From: Tetragonia tetragonoides
Taxonomy: Eukaryota > Streptophyta > Magnoliopsida > Caryophyllales > Aizoaceae
Length of the DNA stretch: 64,000 nt
NCBI GenBank assembly: GCA_038025085.1
Contig: CM076150.1
Span: forward strand, 4,568,001 to 4,632,000
Direction of reading: 5' to 3'
Position numbers and translations under genes: made by a program. Under the pieces are notes generated by a model. It searched no databases, was not told where the DNA came from, and saw only the letters and a program-made list of their open reading frames with translations. Shown here one piece after another: positions 12,586 to 23,344 of this stretch (its first letter is position 1; every line of letters starts with the position of its first letter).

Positions 12586-14079
12586 ATGGAAATCTCATCT
12601 ATACCATTTCTCTCATCTGATGATTTCTCTCAGTTCTTCAACTCTACTTACCCTGCTGAACTCCTTGAACCTCTTAGCCCTCTCAACAAACGTCGTCGTA
12701 AAGACGACATTAACAACAACAATGAAAACGAAAATGTTAATGGGAATGTTGTTGAATTGAAGAGGAGCGATTCGACAGCGGCCATCAAAGAGATTCTTAC
12801 TTCTCTTCTAATGGAGGAGAGAGAAAATCAGCAACCATCAAAACCGTACTCATCAACACCCAACCACAACAATTATTTTCATCATCGGCTAAATGAATCG
12901 GATTTTACCGATGTCATGAAACAGAGCAGCAACAAGCGAGCTCGAAGCTCTGCCGCCACCAGCAGCGCCGCCGTGATCGCCACCGTGGAAGGCGGAGCTC
13001 CGGCGACTCACCAACGGAGGTTGTGGGTGAAGGATCGTTCGAAGGACTGGTGGGAGAAATGTAGCCACCAGGATTTCCCTGATGAGGAATTCAAAAAAGC
13101 GTTTCGAATGAGCAAAGCGACGTTTAATATGATTTGCGACGAATTAGACCCGATAATTACTAAAAAGGATACGATGTTACGAGCCGCGATCCCGGTTCGC
13201 CAGCGTGTCGCGGTTTGTATTTGGCGGCTCGCGACTGGCGAACCGCTCCGGCTCGTTTCTAAGAGATTCGGTCTTGGGATATCTACGTGTCATAAACTGG
13301 TTCTTGAAGTTTGTGCTGCGATTAAAAATACTCTCATGCCTAAATTCCTCCAATGGCCGGATCAAACCCGGTTGGATCGAATTAAAGAGGAGTTTGACTC
13401 GGTATCGGGTATTCCGAATGTGGGTGGGTCGATGTACACGACCCATATTCCGATTATTGCTCCGAAAATTAGTGTGGCGGCTTATTTTAATAAGCGCCAC
13501 ACGGAGCGTAATCAGAAAACGAGTTACTCGATTACAGTCCAAGGTGTTGTGGATCCGAACGGGGTTTTTACCGATGTTTGTATCGGGTGGCCCGGATCCA
13601 TGCCTGATGACAAAGTGCTCGAAAAATCCGCCCTTTTCCAACGGGCGAATCGCGGTTTACTAAACAACGTTTGGGTCGTGGGTACATCCGGTTTTCCTTT
13701 AATGGATTGGGTTCTCGTGCCTTACACGCACCAAAACCTCACGTGGACACAACATGCGTTTAATGAGAAGATTGGTGAGGTGCAAAAGAGTGCTAAAGGG
13801 GCATTTTCGAGATTAAAGACAAGATGGGGATGTTTACAAAAAAGGACTGAAGTTAAGCTTCAAGACTTGCCTGTTGTTCTAGGAGCTTGTTGTGTGTTGC
13901 ATAACATTTGTGAGAGTAGGAATGAAGCCATTGAACCCGAGCTCGTCGAGGCGTTCGAGCTTTTCGACGATGAGATGGTGCCGGAGAATTGTGTTAGATC
14001 GGCGAATGCGGTTCAAGCTAGAGATCACATTGCTCATAATCTTTTGCATCATGGGCTTGGTGGTACTTCTTTTCTTTAG
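12586..14079 (+). CDS. HARBI1/ALP1-like domesticated Harbinger transposase (nuclease-like), 497 aa
   Basis: A single-exon gene. The ATG at 12586 fits MEISSIPFLSSDDFSQFF, the N-terminus typical of this plant family. Residues 1 to about 140 are low-complexity with a basic patch (NKRRRKDD, probable nuclear signal). From about 140 the DDE_Tnp_4 (PIF/Harbinger) nuclease fold follows: SKDWWEKCSHQDFPDEEFKKAFRM, then RQRVAVCIWRLATGEPLRLVSKRFGLGISTCHK (helix-turn-helix-like). The PGSMPDDK block holds the second catalytic Asp (D341/D342) and FNEKIGEVQKSAKGAFSRLKTRWG the Glu (E394/E398). Where active transposases have DGTHI, this protein has YTTHIPI, so the first catalytic Asp is Tyr284. Without terminal inverted repeats or duplication nearby, it is a host gene resembling At5g12010/At4g29780 and the ALP1 group, some members of which associate with Polycomb complexes. 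DNA cleavage is unlikely; a chromatin role is inferred. Confidence 0.9.
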   Translation: MEISSIPFLSSDDFSQFFNSTYPAELLEPLSPLNKRRRKDDINNNNENENVNGNVVELKRSDSTAAIKEILTSLLMEERENQQPSKPYSSTPNHNNYFHHRLNESDFTDVMKQSSNKRARSSAATSSAAVIATVEGGAPATHQRRLWVKDRSKDWWEKCSHQDFPDEEFKKAFRMSKATFNMICDELDPIITKKDTMLRAAIPVRQRVAVCIWRLATGEPLRLVSKRFGLGISTCHKLVLEVCAAIKNTLMPKFLQWPDQTRLDRIKEEFDSVSGIPNVGGSMYTTHIPIIAPKISVAAYFNKRHTERNQKTSYSITVQGVVDPNGVFTDVCIGWPGSMPDDKVLEKSALFQRANRGLLNNVWVVGTSGFPLMDWVLVPYTHQNLTWTQHAFNEKIGEVQKSAKGAFSRLKTRWGCLQKRTEVKLQDLPVVLGACCVLHNICESRNEAIEPELVEAFELFDDEMVPENCVRSANAVQARDHIAHNLLHHGLGGTSFL

Positions 14080-14530
14080 CTTGGATTACTTAGTTGAGGT
14101 CTTTTTTTTGCTGCATACCTTTTTTCTTTTTCTTTTTTTGATTTTTGTTGTTGGATAGTTTGGGTTATTTATACACATTTGGTATAGAATCACAGATTTA
14201 CATAGGTGGAATTACTGGTATACTAGAATAGTGATGTAAGATAGTCCTGGGTATGTAGCAAAGTTAAAAACTGTTGTAAGTTTTGCTGAATAATCAGTAC
14301 ATGTATACCTCAACAATGTGGATTAAATCATTTAATGTCATATGGTTCATTAATTTTCTTGTTTTCTTCAATAATTTTTTGTTGGGTTCATGGTTGAGTA
14401 TATTTTTACAGGATATAGTGCTAAATTTAATTTATTGGGCATAAGCAATCATCTTCACCAGTATTTCTTTCCCAGTTAACTCCTGGGAAGGTTTTAGAAT
14501 CAATCTGCTTTGATTTTTGATTTTGCAACA
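14080..14530 (+). other. 3' UTR and downstream AT-rich sequence of the HARBI1-like gene
   Basis: This is T-rich sequence directly after the TAG at 14077-14079. No coding or repeat signal is seen. Confidence 0.4.
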
Positions 14531-14695
14531 AATCCGTATGAGACCAACCCACTGAAAAATGGAATCGGATCACTATTTATAATGTAGGAGTCACTATTAT
14601 TATGAGCAGTGAGTGACCCTTGTTATATTAACAAGTGACTCTCGTCTCATCAAACATTACGATAAGACCATCTTAAATAAATTTTGTGTTGATTT
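14531..14695. mobile_element. MITE of the GAGAC/CGTCTC family
   Basis: The left end reads CAAATCCGTATGAGACCAAC. The right end, reversed, gives a matching AAGATGGTCTTATCG-type end, with an AT-rich TCACT/AGTGA centre. Related copies occur at about 15590-15940 (split), 16710-16850, 42285-42435, 53715-53850 and 63080-63225. Confidence 0.5.
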
Positions 14696-15047
14696 TGATC
14701 TATTCTATTTTATCTGATCTCTGATCTTGCTAGGAAGTTGTAAAACCATCTCTAAGACTAGAGTTCAATCTATTCGAATATGATGAAGTTTACACTTTCA
14801 AGATGCATTTTTGGTGCAATCTATTTCATTATTTGGTCCCTTAGATAGACAAATTTAGGTTTACCTGGTGTAGGAATGACACATAATGTATATCACTTAC
14901 AATTTTATGTCCTATATTCCTATACCAAGCTAGGAGAGCTATGAAAATGATGAAGTTTGGTTTGCCAAAGCATCCTCTTGGACATGTAGCCTGTAGGCTT
15001 GATAACATATAAGTGGCCAAACAATAACTAATCGTAAATAGTAAATA
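14696..15047. other. Intergenic, nothing recognised
   Basis: AT-rich single-copy-looking DNA between two MITEs. No coding signal on either strand. Confidence 0.4.
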
Positions 15048-15308
15048 CTCCATCCGTTTCGGAAAAATTTTAACATTTCTTTTTTAAAAGTCAAAGATTA
15101 CAAACTTTGATCGTTAATTTATGAAAAATTTATAAAGATTTACAATGTAAAAATACTATAATTATAGATCCATTTCAAAAAGTATTTTTGAAAAATCATA
15201 ATTTTTATAATTTATATCTTTATATAAATACAAATATTTATAGTCAAAATAGTGCATTAAAAATTGTAAAAAAAAGTAAAAGTTAAGGTTTTTCTAAAAC
15301 AAAGGGAG
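15048..15308. mobile_element. Stowaway-type (Tc1/mariner) MITE with TA duplication
   Basis: The ends are CTCCATCCGTTTC... and, reversed, CTCCCTTTGTTTT..., flanked by TA at 15046-15047 and 15309-15310. The length is 261 bp with a very AT-rich interior that folds back on itself. The CTCC(A/C)TCCGT end and TA duplication are diagnostic of Stowaway elements. Confidence 0.8.
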
Positions 15309-15589
15309 TACTAAATAGTAACTACAAAGTGGCGTAAATCGACGATTTTAACCACAAAAATAAATGTTTTCACACAAATTTGACCACATAACTATGACAC
15401 TCACAAAATGGAAATATTGATTTTTTTTTACCATATTCAATTACTCAAGCTGTTTTGTATTACTAAAAAATACTTCCTAGCTTGTGTTTTTTAACCAAAT
15501 TGATTTACTAACGGACTTGTTTTGTATTACTAACAAATATACTTCCTAATAGCTTGCTCCTATACGGACTTATAATTAATAAAAGAGCA

Positions 15590-15940
15590 AGTTTTGTAGG
15601 AGTCTAATTCATAGAAAAATAGAGTCATTATTTAATAATGTACGGGGTTACTTATTATGAGGTTAGACCCTTGTATTTTTTTTTGATCTTTGCCAAGGGT
15701 ATCCACCGTCGATCACAGTGACTAACCCTCTCGCCCCAACTGTCAGCGCATTAAGCGGTAGGGGGCTGGCCAAGGGATTTTTTCCATTCGCAAGAGTTGA
15801 GATTCGAACCCCCAACCACTTGTTTAAGGGATGAAGTGCTGAACTACTACACCAACCCATCTTGGTTAGGTCAGACCCTTGTATCATTAAAGGATGATCT
15901 GTATCTCACTAAAAGTTATGAAATACAGTCTCAAAGAAAG
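15590..15940. mobile_element. GAGAC-family MITE interrupted by a SINE
   Basis: The sequence before 15661 (GCAAGTTTTGTAGGAGTC...) and after 15885 (CTCACTAAAAGTTATG...AGTCTC) together make a member of the MITE family seen at 14531 and 16710. The break is occupied by the SINE at 15677-15868 with its duplicated target. Confidence 0.5.
15677..15868 (-). mobile_element. tRNA-derived SINE with 16-bp TSD
   Basis: A minus-strand element whose poly-A tail shows as T8 at 15677-15684. Near its 5' end it has an RNA polymerase III promoter: A box TGGTGTAGTAG (complement of 15844-15854) and B box GGTTCGAATC (complement of 15801-15810), 33 bp apart as in a tRNA. The target duplication is GGTTAGACCCTTGTAT (15661-15676) against GGTCAGACCCTTGTAT (15869-15884), one mismatch. 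The full length is 192 bp. Confidence 0.88.
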
Positions 15941-15966
15941 TGTTTGTTAATAATAATTCACAGTGG

Positions 15967-16214
15967 GTGCGTTTGTTAGAAATTACACGGTCAGTTCAGT
16001 TCAGGTGTCAATTCAGTGATTTCAAATTAAATTAAATGATGTTCAGTTCAGTTCAGTGGTGCTGAATTCAGAAACATATTTTTCGTCTCACATATCAAGT
16101 TGTGTTTAATTCAATTAAGTTGTGTCCAATTCAATTCACTTAATATTCAATTTAATGATGTTGAATTAATTAAGTTCACTTCAATTCGGGTAAATTTACC
16201 TCTAACAAACGTAC
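15967..16214. mobile_element. MITE with GTGCGTTTGTTAGA inverted ends
   Basis: The left end GTGCGTTTGTTAGA (15967-15980) matches the reversed right end GTACGTTTGTTAGA (16201-16214) at 13 of 14 bases. The interior is made of TTCAGTTCAG/AATTCAATT-type repeats. The flanking 8 bp match only loosely, so superfamily assignment (hAT-like) is weak. Confidence 0.6.
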
Positions 16215-17263
16215 TCAATGTCTTGGATGGTGGGAGAAGGTAGGCACAGTGCCAGAGCCGCAAACACATGTCATTTCACATGTAAGGTCTAACAACAAAC
16301 GAGTAAGATGTAAAATGTAATCTTAAGGTTTTCTTCAGGTTGGGGCATCATGTGAGAGCGAGCATTTCGGCGGTCAACAAAACTCGTACTTTGCATAAAA
16401 GGAAGGATCAATGTCAAGTCAACCTCCAGCAATTTACACGTTGTCCCTTCCACATTAGTCAAACCAGTATCCGTGGTACAATAATAATAATAATAATAAT
16501 AAGTATTCTATGTAGTTTCCTGGTATTTCCCCATTGTTGGAATCACATGATGAACATATCATGGTTTCTTCTTTACTACTGGAGCTCAACTGTATGGAAT
16601 CTCTTCAACATGATATACTTTGACTTCTTTATCCATAGTCAACAATAATACTACATACTACTCATTTTTCAACTTATTTTATTTAAATTTATTGTTGATT
16701 ATTTTATTTTTGAGTAAGTTTTGTATGAGACCAACAAAAAATAAAATTGGGTCATTATTCAGAATGAACCGTAATCTTTATTTTACTAAAAATGACTATT
16801 GTCGTCTCACCGAAAGTTACGACAAAACAATGTCTGTTATACAAGTTTTTGCGTTTTTTTCTTGTGGATTTTCGTTAATTTTTTATTCTATTAAATTATG
16901 TTTAATTTTGTTTATATTATAAGCATTGAATTAATTGTATTAAATATATATTATACAAAAATGGAGCACCTTTTTTGTGTTCATTATGAAGTTTTGCTGG
17001 TATTGACTCTATAGAAATTCATAGTCACTTTACCTGTATTATAATGAACCTCCTTGGAGGTTATACATTATAATTCTTCCACCCTCCAAATTTCTACTTT
17101 GACACTTAAGTAGTTCAAAAATAGTTGTTTTTATATGGTGACAATTGATCTAACAATCAGCTATTGTGCTGATAAAAAAACAGTTAGTTATTACTTATTA
17201 CTATGTCATTTTCATGTTGATTGTGTTATGTATCTTGAATTACGAGTGATTTTTTCAATTTAG
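16215..17263. other. Intergenic with an (AAT)n run and a GAGAC-family MITE
   Basis: No gene is recognised. An (AAT)n microsatellite lies at about 16480-16502, and a MITE of the GAGAC family at about 16710-16850 (GTATGAGACCAAC... to ...CGTCTCACCGAAAGTTACG). The remainder is AT-rich. Confidence 0.45.
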
Positions 17264-17274
17264 GATCGGATGTG

Positions 17275-17308
<34 letters not shown>

Positions 17309-18274
17309 CTTTTGGTGCAAGTCAGAAATTGTATTATTGCTTACTGTAATGTAACAAGATTACAGTCCTTAGGCAATGCAGGTCCAAGGCCACCTACTAG
17401 GTAGGGTTCCTTTTTGCTACATCCCTCTACTACCTTACAACCCTTCAATTTGGTGCAACTCACTACAGGCAGTGGTTCACCATCTCTGTAGACATTACAA
17501 TTTGCAAAAATTATTCCTCACCATCTCTGTAAACATTACAATTTGCAAAAATTATTTCTGACTTACAGCAAAATACAAAAACATAAATAGCTAAAAATAT
17601 TACAACTTCTTTTAGCTTTTCAACTCTGCTTGGAACTGTTTCATTCCTCATTCTGCCTTGCTTCATCAACCTGCTGCTGATTACCTGCTGGAACCGGCTG
17701 TCTGAATTCCTGCACTGCTGCCTATTCCTGCTGCAAGACATCCTGCTGTCCTATTCACAGCCCCGGGTCCTGCTCTCCTGCTTCTGCTTCTCTGCTGAAA
17801 TCTGCTGTATTTTCCTGCACTTTTCTGCTACCTTTCTGAGTTGCTTGATTCACTGCTGAGCTCCTGATGATATCTGCTTCTGCCTATTCCTTCAGGAATC
17901 TTTTTCCTTTTTCCTGCACAGGATATTTTCTTCTAGTTTCCTTTCTTTTGTTTTTCTGTTTCTTTTTGCTCTGCTTTTCTCCAGCTTCCTGCCCCTGGTT
18001 TTCTGCTGGGTGCTGCTTCTGCTCCCCTTCTGCAGTCTGCTAGGCTAATTCCTGCAGCATGTTCTGATGTCTTGCAGGGTTTTATTGATTTTTCTGCTGA
18101 GATCTGCTTCTGCCCATTCCCCTATTTTCCCTTTTTTCTGCATTTATTCTGTTGCCTTACAGAATTCTTGCTGCTCTGCTGAGGATCTGATGAGTCCTGC
18201 TTCTACCTTTCTGTGCTGCCCTATTGCTGATTAATTTGCACCTTATCTCACTTATTGCAGTGCTTCTGGGATCT

Positions 18275-21200
18275 CTATATCTCATCTACCCATCTCTTGT
18301 CCCTGCTGGATATCTTTCTCTTGCTGTTGCTGTATTGTTGGGCTTTGATTCTAACAATTTGCTGTATCTGTTGCATGATTTGTGCTGCTGGAATGCTGCC
18401 TCCCCCAGCAAAATGAGTGTTCCTGCATTTCCAGACCCAGTACACAGCTGCTGCTAGCCCAGATGCATACACTCCCTTCCTGACTGTCGAGCACTTTTGC
18501 CTACTTATCCAGTTGAGCATTCCCTGTATTGTTTTTGATTTTGCTGAAATCCCCAGCCAATTCTTTACCTGTTCCAGGACTGTTGTTGCCACTTTGCAAT
18601 TAAAGAACAGATGGTTATGGTCTTCTGGCTTCAGCTTGCACATGTAGCATATTGCATCCCCATTCAAGAATCCCATTCTCTTCAGTCTATCTTTGGTCAA
18701 CAATCTTTCCTTTTGTGCTAGCCAGAGGCAGAAGCTTTGCCTAGGCATGGATAGTTTCCCCCAGATTAAATCTGCATGTCTGTATTTTGGCATATTTCCT
18801 TGCATCATTCTGTATCCACTTGCAGCAGTATATAGGCCATCAGTTTCAAACTTCCATGTCCCCCTTGTGGTGTAATGTGCCTGGAAGTGGCTTTTGGTCT
18901 TGTTCAGCTTGTTCCAGTACCAGCTAGATCCCCAGACTGGAGCATAGTTCCAAAGGTTGACACCTTTCAGATAAACTCCATTGATCCATCTTACCCACAG
19001 TGTATCTTTCTTTGTGGCTAGGTCCCAGATATGCTTACCATTTAGAGCTATGTTGAACCATTTGCAGTTTTTAACATTTAGTCCACCATTTTTCCTTGGT
19101 CTGCACACCATGTCCCATGCCACCAAGCTTGTCTTGTGTTTTTGTTCAGTTGTCCCCCATAAGAAAAATCTGCATTTTTGCTCCACACTTTTCAGTACCC
19201 CAGTAGGCATAATGAATATGCTAGACCAGTATACATGTATGGAAAATAATATAGAATTAATTAATTGTACTCTTCCTGCATAAGAGAGGTTCCTGGAGGC
19301 CCAAATCTGCAATTTCCTAGTCATCTTATCCACCAAGCACTCACAATCAATTTTGCTCCATTTTGACGGGGATAGAGGGACACCCAGGTATTTCATGGGT
19401 AGGGTTCTCTCTCTAAATCCTGAGATGTGTAACAAATCATTTTTCATTTGATCATTTACCCCTGCAACATAAATGTTTGATTTTTCCTTGTTTGCATATA
19501 GACCAGTGACATGTGAGAAGTGGTTTATGCTGTTCATCATGATGTTCACAGGCTCTGGGGCAGCTTTGCAGAAGCACATTAGGTCGTCAGCAAAGCATAA
19601 ATGACTCAGGCCAAGCTCTTTGCACATGGGATGCCAACTGAAGCTTTTATCCATGCAGGCTATTTTCAGTGTTCTAGACAGGTATTCCATAACTAATACA
19701 AAGATTAGTGGAGAGATTGGATCACCCTGTCTAATGCCACGTTTTGCAGTAAAGTATCCATGTGTTTCCCCATTCAGATTGATGCAGAAGCTTGCTGTTT
19801 GGATGCATTCAATTAGCCATCCACTGAATTTTGCAGGGAATCCATACCCTTGTAGCATTTCCTTTACAAATCCCCAGTGTATTGTGTCATATGCCTTTCT
19901 CAGGTCTATCTTCATCAAGCATCTAGGTGAGGATTGTTTTCTGTTGTAGTGCTTAATGAGGTCCTGACATATCATGATGTTATTCACAATTGATCTTTGG
20001 GCCACAAAGGCTCCTTGGTTCTCTGAAACAAGCCTTGGGAGAACTTTGGCCAGTCTTCCACACATGATCTTGGATATGCACTTGTAGATTGTGTTGCAGC
20101 ATGCTATGGGTCTGAAATCAGATGCCTTTTCTGGGTTTTGTATCTTCTATATAAGGCATAGGTTTGTAGCATTCACTTCTTTAAGCATTCTGGATGACTC
20201 AAAGAAGTCAATGATAGCTTCAGTCACTTCATGCCCTACAATATGCCATGTTGCCTTAAAGAAGCCTGAGCCAAATCCATCTGGGCCCGGGCTTTTGTTG
20301 CTGTCTATCTCAAACATTGTTGTTTTCACCTCAGTGGCACTGACTGGAGCAATGAGGTTCATTTGTTGATGTATATCCAGTTTGTGACCTGTTGAGAAGA
20401 AACTGGCTTCTGCTGTAGCTGCCCTATCCCCTGAGACTCCCAACATTTCTTTGTAAAATCTCACAAATTCCTCCATAACCAACTGTTTATCTTCCAGTAG
20501 AGCCCCCTGCTGTGTTCTGATTGAGAGCACTCTATTCTTGTGTCTTCTTTGCTTCATAACAGCATGGAAGAAATGTGTGTTTCCATCCCCCAGCTGCACC
20601 CAATTAGCCTTGCTTTTCTGCTGTAAGAAGTTTTCTGCAGCCATATTCAGCTCATTGTATTTTTTCCTAGCCTGTAGTTCCTTCTGCTGTGTTTCCTCAT
20701 TTAAGGGATCATTGTTAGCATCAATCTGAGCTTGAGTCATGTTTGCTCTTGCAATGTCTGCTTTTGCTATAATGTCCCTAAAATCATTTCTGTTTAAGTT
20801 CTTCAGCACTTGTCTCACTTTTTTCAGTTTTCTGTACACTCTGAACATTTTTGTGCCTTGTGTTCTGAAATTCCAAGCTTGTTGCACCATAGCATGGAAT
20901 TCAGAGTGGAGGCTCCACATGTTGAAGTATTTGAAGGGTGTTTTTGTTTTTGCAGGTTGTGACTGAAGGGCCAAACAGATTGGTGAATGGTCTGAAACTC
21001 CCTCTGGGTGGAATTTAAGGTCAAATTGATCCAATTCCTGGAACCAGAGGCTGTTTGCAAAGGCCCAATCTATTTTTGAGTAAACTCTCCCCCCCTTTTC
21101 ATGTCTGTTGTTCCATGTAAACTTGCACCCTGACCATCTCATTTCAGTGAGGAAGCATTGCTCAATACACTCTTTGAACTCCTGGGTTTCAGAGAATGTA

Positions 21201-21670
21201 ACAGGATTCCCTCCTTCTCTGTTTTCAGCTAGCATAACATTGTTGAAGTCTCCTCCAACAAACCATGGTTTATTACAGTTGCTAGCAAAATCTGACAAGT
21301 CTTTCCATAGGATTTTTCTTTCTTCTTTTTCATTTAGGCCATAGACAAAACTAGCCACAAATTCTTTTTTTTCCACAATATTCACCACTTTGCATATAAT
21401 CATTTGCACCGAAGAGAATAAAATATCCACATGAAAACAATTTGGTATCCATCTTAACCAGATTCTACCTAAACTGTGCTCATTGTGATTGCTATATGAA
21501 TCCCATCCTGGCATGAAACTATTTTTGTATTTTCCAAGGTTAGCTAATCTGATTTTAGTTTCTAAAAAAGCCACCATTCCACATTTATTTTCTTTACAAA
21601 AAAGGGCTACATCCCTTTGTTTATTTGGGCCATTTAGACCTCTAACATTCCATACTAGTATCCTATCCAT
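18275..21670 (-). pseudogene. LINE ORF2 (endonuclease-reverse transcriptase), one nonsense codon
   Basis: One frame of 1131 codons plus stop. Residues 1 to about 235 are an APE-type endonuclease (MDRILVWNVRGLNG; LETK Glu36; GGDFNNV; SDHSP). The reverse transcriptase follows: SPGPDGF, KIDLRKAYDTIHW, GIRQGDPISPLIF, and the catalytic FADD at residues 693-696. Near the C-terminus a zf-RVT knuckle (CYMCKLKPEDHNHLFFNC) is visible. The only break seen is TAG at 20149-20147 (codon 508), between NATNLCLI and the continuing KIQNPEKASDFRPIACC. No frameshift is present. It makes nicks and copies the LINE RNA at the target. As it stands this copy would make only the endonuclease half. Confidence 0.93.
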
Positions 21671-23030
21671 GACCCACAGTCAAGGTAGGAGACTTACCAT
21701 GTAATGGCACCTCAACTGCATTCTGAACTTTCTGTTGTTCTGGCTCCAGTGTTTCTGTCTGAGCCTCCAGTGTTTCTTCTTCATTTTGCAGGATTTCAAA
21801 ACTGTTCTGTATCTCAGAGCCAGTTGTAGGTTGTTGAACTTTTCTATACTGGCCTCTTCCTGCTCTTGTCCCTCTCCCTGCATTCCATGCTCTTCCTCTC
21901 CCTCTTCCTGCAATCTGCCATTGTTGAGTTCTAGGAGGCAGAATTTGTGGCTTCTGTGCAGGTAATGTTTGTGGCACAGGGGCTGCAGTTACTTTCTTTC
22001 TGCATTCTTCCTCAGTATGCCCATATTGCTTGCAGTGTTTGCAGAGAATAGGCTTCCAGTCGTATTCCACTTCTTGTTCCACAATATTACCTTTTTCTTT
22101 CTTGTAATGCACCTTACTAGGGTATTCAGATCCCACTGCCACCTCAATCAAAACTCTAGCAAATTGGATCCCTACTTTGAGCTCTGTGTTTTTGTCTGCC
22201 ATCATTGGCCTTCCTACAAGGCTGGCAATCTTGCTCAGGCCCTTAGCATTCCAATATTTCACATTAAGGCTAGGAAATTTGACCCAAATAGGTACTGAGC
22301 TTAATTCTTCCTGCGCATAATCCACATTTTCAGACCACTGCCTCACTATCATAGGTTTGTTGTCAAAATGGTATACTCCCTCTTGAATCACAGCATCTCT
22401 TTGTTCTATTGAATCAAACCTAACCAGCACCAATCCATTTTTCATCATGGCTATTTTATTCATCCCTCGCTTAGCCCAGATTCTTCTTAAGTACCCACTT
22501 AACACATTAATTGGAGGTTTTGATCCCATAATATAGCATACGACAGCTTTGTTCCAGTAATTTACTTCAGATTCTATATCCATGTAATTAATTTCCCCTA
22601 CAGGTTTCCCTTCATGCATAATTGGCTCAACAAAATCCAATTTAAATCCAGAATTTTTTAATTTGGATATGTCAAATTTATCCCAAGCTGAGGTATTACC
22701 TGCAGTAGCTGTCTCTTGCTGTTTGGTCGGTTCTGGGCCGTCATCTTCATCCTCAGACGAAGAGAGTGTTCGTGCCTTTTCCTTCATTTTTGAGAGCCAC
22801 GAATTGATCTTTTCTTTCGCAATTTCCATCTGTTGAACAGTTTCAGGTGTCATAACCTCCGGTGCTTCCAATTCGTCAGTTAGGTTTCGCACAACTCGAT
22901 CTAAATTGTCTCGGGTCATGCTTAAATTTTGTCTCTGAATCGCTGTTTTCGTCGGGCCTGGTGGTACTGAGTTCCCTCCATTGTCATCTTGCTTGTCTCT
23001 CCCTCGCTTTGCCTTATCTTTCTTCCCCAT
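21663..23030 (-). CDS. LINE ORF1 protein with DUF4283-like domain and CCHC zinc knuckle, 455 aa
   Basis: This is the nucleic-acid-binding protein of the LINE, expected to coat its RNA. The start is very basic (MGKKDKAKRGRDKQ), followed by a probable helical region with an acidic SSSEDEDD tract. A central DUF4283-like block follows (...VNYWNKAVVCYIMGSKPPINVLSGYLRRIWAKRG...), then a CCHC knuckle C330-X2-C333-X4-H338-X4-C343 and an Arg/Gly-rich tail (AGRGRGRAWNAGRG). It is uninterrupted. Its TAG stop (21665-21663) overlaps the ORF2 start: the minus strand reads ATGGATAG, so ORF2 begins five bases before ORF1 terminates. Confidence 0.9.
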   Translation of the reverse strand: MGKKDKAKRGRDKQDDNGGNSVPPGPTKTAIQRQNLSMTRDNLDRVVRNLTDELEAPEVMTPETVQQMEIAKEKINSWLSKMKEKARTLSSSEDEDDGPEPTKQQETATAGNTSAWDKFDISKLKNSGFKLDFVEPIMHEGKPVGEINYMDIESEVNYWNKAVVCYIMGSKPPINVLSGYLRRIWAKRGMNKIAMMKNGLVLVRFDSIEQRDAVIQEGVYHFDNKPMIVRQWSENVDYAQEELSSVPIWVKFPSLNVKYWNAKGLSKIASLVGRPMMADKNTELKVGIQFARVLIEVAVGSEYPSKVHYKKEKGNIVEQEVEYDWKPILCKHCKQYGHTEEECRKKVTAAPVPQTLPAQKPQILPPRTQQWQIAGRGRGRAWNAGRGTRAGRGQYRKVQQPTTGSEIQNSFEILQNEEETLEAQTETLEPEQQKVQNAVEVPLHGKSPTLTVGHG

Positions 23031-23133
23031 GGGTACTCACAGTGCGTCAATGGCGGACGGACGGTGTAGAGGAGAGAAGTCGGAGCATTTTAGAGGAGAG
23101 AGAAAATGCGAAGCTGATCGGATGTGCTTTTTT

Positions 23134-23335
23134 CTACTTATTTGAGCTGATCTGATCACATCAAATTAATGAATAAGTAGCTTCTAATAATTGTTCCTAA
23201 TTAATAACTATGTTGATTATCTGATTGAATAAGTAGTATCTACTTGTTAATAAATGTACAGATTTGATCCAATATACTCGTTTAATAATTAGCCTTTAAC
23301 GATTAATAAAAACAGCAACAAATTAGGACACAAAT
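23134..23335. other. Short intergenic stretch
   Basis: AT-rich DNA between the LINE duplication and the next foldback element. Nothing recognised. Confidence 0.35.
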
Positions 23336-23344
23336 ATCTCTTAT

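Larger units (their letters stand above)
17264..23133 (-). mobile_element. Near-intact L1-like LINE with 18-bp TSD
   Basis: Direct repeats GATCGGATGTGCTTTTTT at 17264-17281 (merging into the poly-A tail, shown as T to 17308) and 23116-23133 bound the insertion. The element body is about 17282-23115 (5.8 kb). Order in transcript sense: a short 5' leader (23115-23031), ORF1 (23030-21663), ORF2 (21670-18275, one nonsense codon), then a long 3' UTR of about 970 nt rich in AGCAG/CAGCAG words. Identical TSDs and one visible lesion suggest recent insertion. Confidence 0.95.

Noticed and set aside
12321..12620. 99-codon frame upstream of the HARBI1-like gene
   Set aside because: It spans the TATA box and pyrimidine-rich leader and overlaps the real start in another frame.
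13177..13663. Long frames on both strands within the HARBI1-like gene
   Set aside because: Shadows of the true frame; Arg/Leu-rich without homology.
15800..15868. Possible tRNA gene (A and B boxes)
   Set aside because: Poly-A tail, flanking 16-bp duplication and lack of a full cloverleaf make it the head of a SINE.
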